Positions 40,713 to 41,456 of a stretch of 41,456 bases of DNA are shown here, one piece after another. Both the position numbers and the translations under genes were made by a program. The DNA is from Bifiguratus adelaidae (lineage: Eukaryota > Mucoromycota > Endogonomycetes > Endogonales): positions 1-41,456 of the forward strand of contig MVBO01000005.1 of assembly GCA_002261195.1 (NCBI GenBank), given 5' to 3'. The first letter of the stretch is position 1, and each line of letters opens with the position of its first letter. The notes under the pieces were generated by a model. That model was not told the DNA's origin. It was given only the letters and a program-made list of their open reading frames with translations, and ran no database searches.

Positions 40713-41456
40713 ATGGGTCGCGTTATTCGTGCTCAAAGAAAATCCGGAGGGATCTTCAGGTCCCACACCACCCACCGCAAGGGAGCCGCCAAGTTCAGAG
40801 CCGTAGACTATGCTGAACGTAACGGTTACGTCCGTGGTATGGTCAAGGAGATCATTCACGACCCCGGACGAGGTGCTCCTCTAGCCAAGGTGGGTCGATC
40901 ATACATACACCTTTGTCGTGAGAAATGTTTACAATTGATTGCAGGTTGTCTTCCGTGACCCCTACAAGTACAAGCTTCGCACTCAAACCTTCATCGCCAC
41001 CGAAGGCATGTACACCGGCCAATTCATTTACTGCGGAAAGAAGGCCGCTTTGAGCGTTGGTAATGTTTTGCCTGTGTCTTCCATGCCTGAAGGTACCATC
41101 ATCTGCAACGTCGAAGAGAAGGCTGGTGACCGTGGTGCTTTGGCTCGTACCTCTGGCAACTACGCCACCATCATCGGACACAACCCTGATGACGGTAAGA
41201 CTCGAATCAAGCTTCCCTCTGGCTCCAAGAAGGTCATCTCCTCCAACGCTCGTGCCGCTGTCGGTATCGTTGCTGGTGGTGGTCGTATCGACAAGCCTCT
41301 CCTCAAGGCCGGTCGTGCCTATCACAAATACAAGGCTAAGCGTAACAGCTGGCCCAGAACTCGTGGTGTTGCTATGAACCCTGTGGACCATCCTCACGGT
41401 GGTGGTAACCATCAACACATTGGTCACGCTTCCACTGTTGCCCGTGACTCTTCTGC
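40713..41456 (+). CDS. RPL2: Cytosolic 60S ribosomal protein uL2 (RPL8/RPL2), cut by window end
   Basis: Peptidyl-transferase-centre protein. Start [20 protein letters not shown] at 40713. One intron after RGAPLAK (donor GTGGGT, acceptor TTGCAG at about 40945) leads to [20 protein letters not shown]. Visible parts include [49 protein letters not shown] and the catalytic-loop region [18 protein letters not shown], whose His is next to the peptidyl-transferase centre. The C-terminus is missing at the window edge. Codon use is strongly C-ending, as in highly expressed genes. Confidence 0.98.

Noticed and set aside
1-41456. Transposons, viral relics, CRISPR, tRNA, rRNA
   Set aside because: No reverse transcriptase, transposase, terminal repeats, repeat-spacer array, tRNA A/B-box pairs or rRNA-like stretches were seen by eye; a covariance search would be more sensitive.

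Overview
The window is a gene-dense piece of a fungal nuclear genome. Genes carry many short introns (mostly about 42 to 80 nt, GTAAGT-type donors, CTAAC/TGAC-type branch sites). They are packed on both strands with very small gaps, and the protein set is eukaryotic (TAF1, NOG1, ESCRT-III, reticulon, protein O-mannosyltransferase, isocitrate lyase). Short introns, about 50% GC by eye, CHMP2B-like and ARL8-like genes and TTAGGG motifs fit an early-diverging fungus, possibly Mucoromycota; that placement is inference. No virus, transposon, CRISPR array, rRNA or tRNA was seen.

Layout. 1-2335 (-): 5' part of the DEAH helicase DHR1/ECM16. 2447-6023 (-): TAF1. 6181-7240 (+): METTL2/TRM140-type tRNA methyltransferase. 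7248-8658 (-): AGPAT/LCLAT-type acyltransferase with microexons. 8706-9476 (-): membrane-anchored CUE protein. 10678-11900 (+): unknown membrane protein. 12582-14261 (+): isocitrate lyase. 14431-15261 (-): mitochondrial uL24m. 15292-16077 (+): HPT1/XPT1-like phosphoribosyltransferase. 16141-17487 (-): SPF45-like splicing factor. 17533-19407 (+): class I cyclic-nucleotide phosphodiesterase. 19490-21474 (-): sphingosine-1-phosphate lyase with an apparent 1-nt frameshift. 21562-22698 (-): MTD1. 22777-25644 (-): protein O-mannosyltransferase. 26210-26886 (-): unknown. 27126-28781 (-): GABA transaminase. 29141-29670 (+): Sec61 gamma. 30072-30938 (+): CHMP2B-like ESCRT-III. 31110-31905 (-): ARL8. 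33094-35186 (+): NOG1. 35410-36035 (+): unknown. 36226-37666 (-): reticulon. 38183-38728 (+): unknown. 38936-40173 (+): GPI-anchored-like Ser/Thr-rich protein. 40713-41456 (+): ribosomal protein uL2, cut by the window end.

The genes are mostly housekeeping (ribosome biogenesis, transcription, splicing, ER/lipid, trafficking, one-carbon, glyoxylate and GABA metabolism) and do not form an obvious pathway cluster. Several are arranged head to head over 30 to 160 bp, which implies shared promoters. The most notable points are gene-structure ones: three well-supported GC-AG introns, a chain of 12/27/27-nt microexons in the acyltransferase and another 27-nt exon in the reticulon, a 5'UTR intron in uL2, a 7-bp convergent gap, a 30-bp divergent gap, and a one-base frame break in the conserved core of S1P lyase. 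I did not find convincing evidence of a wholly new biological system.
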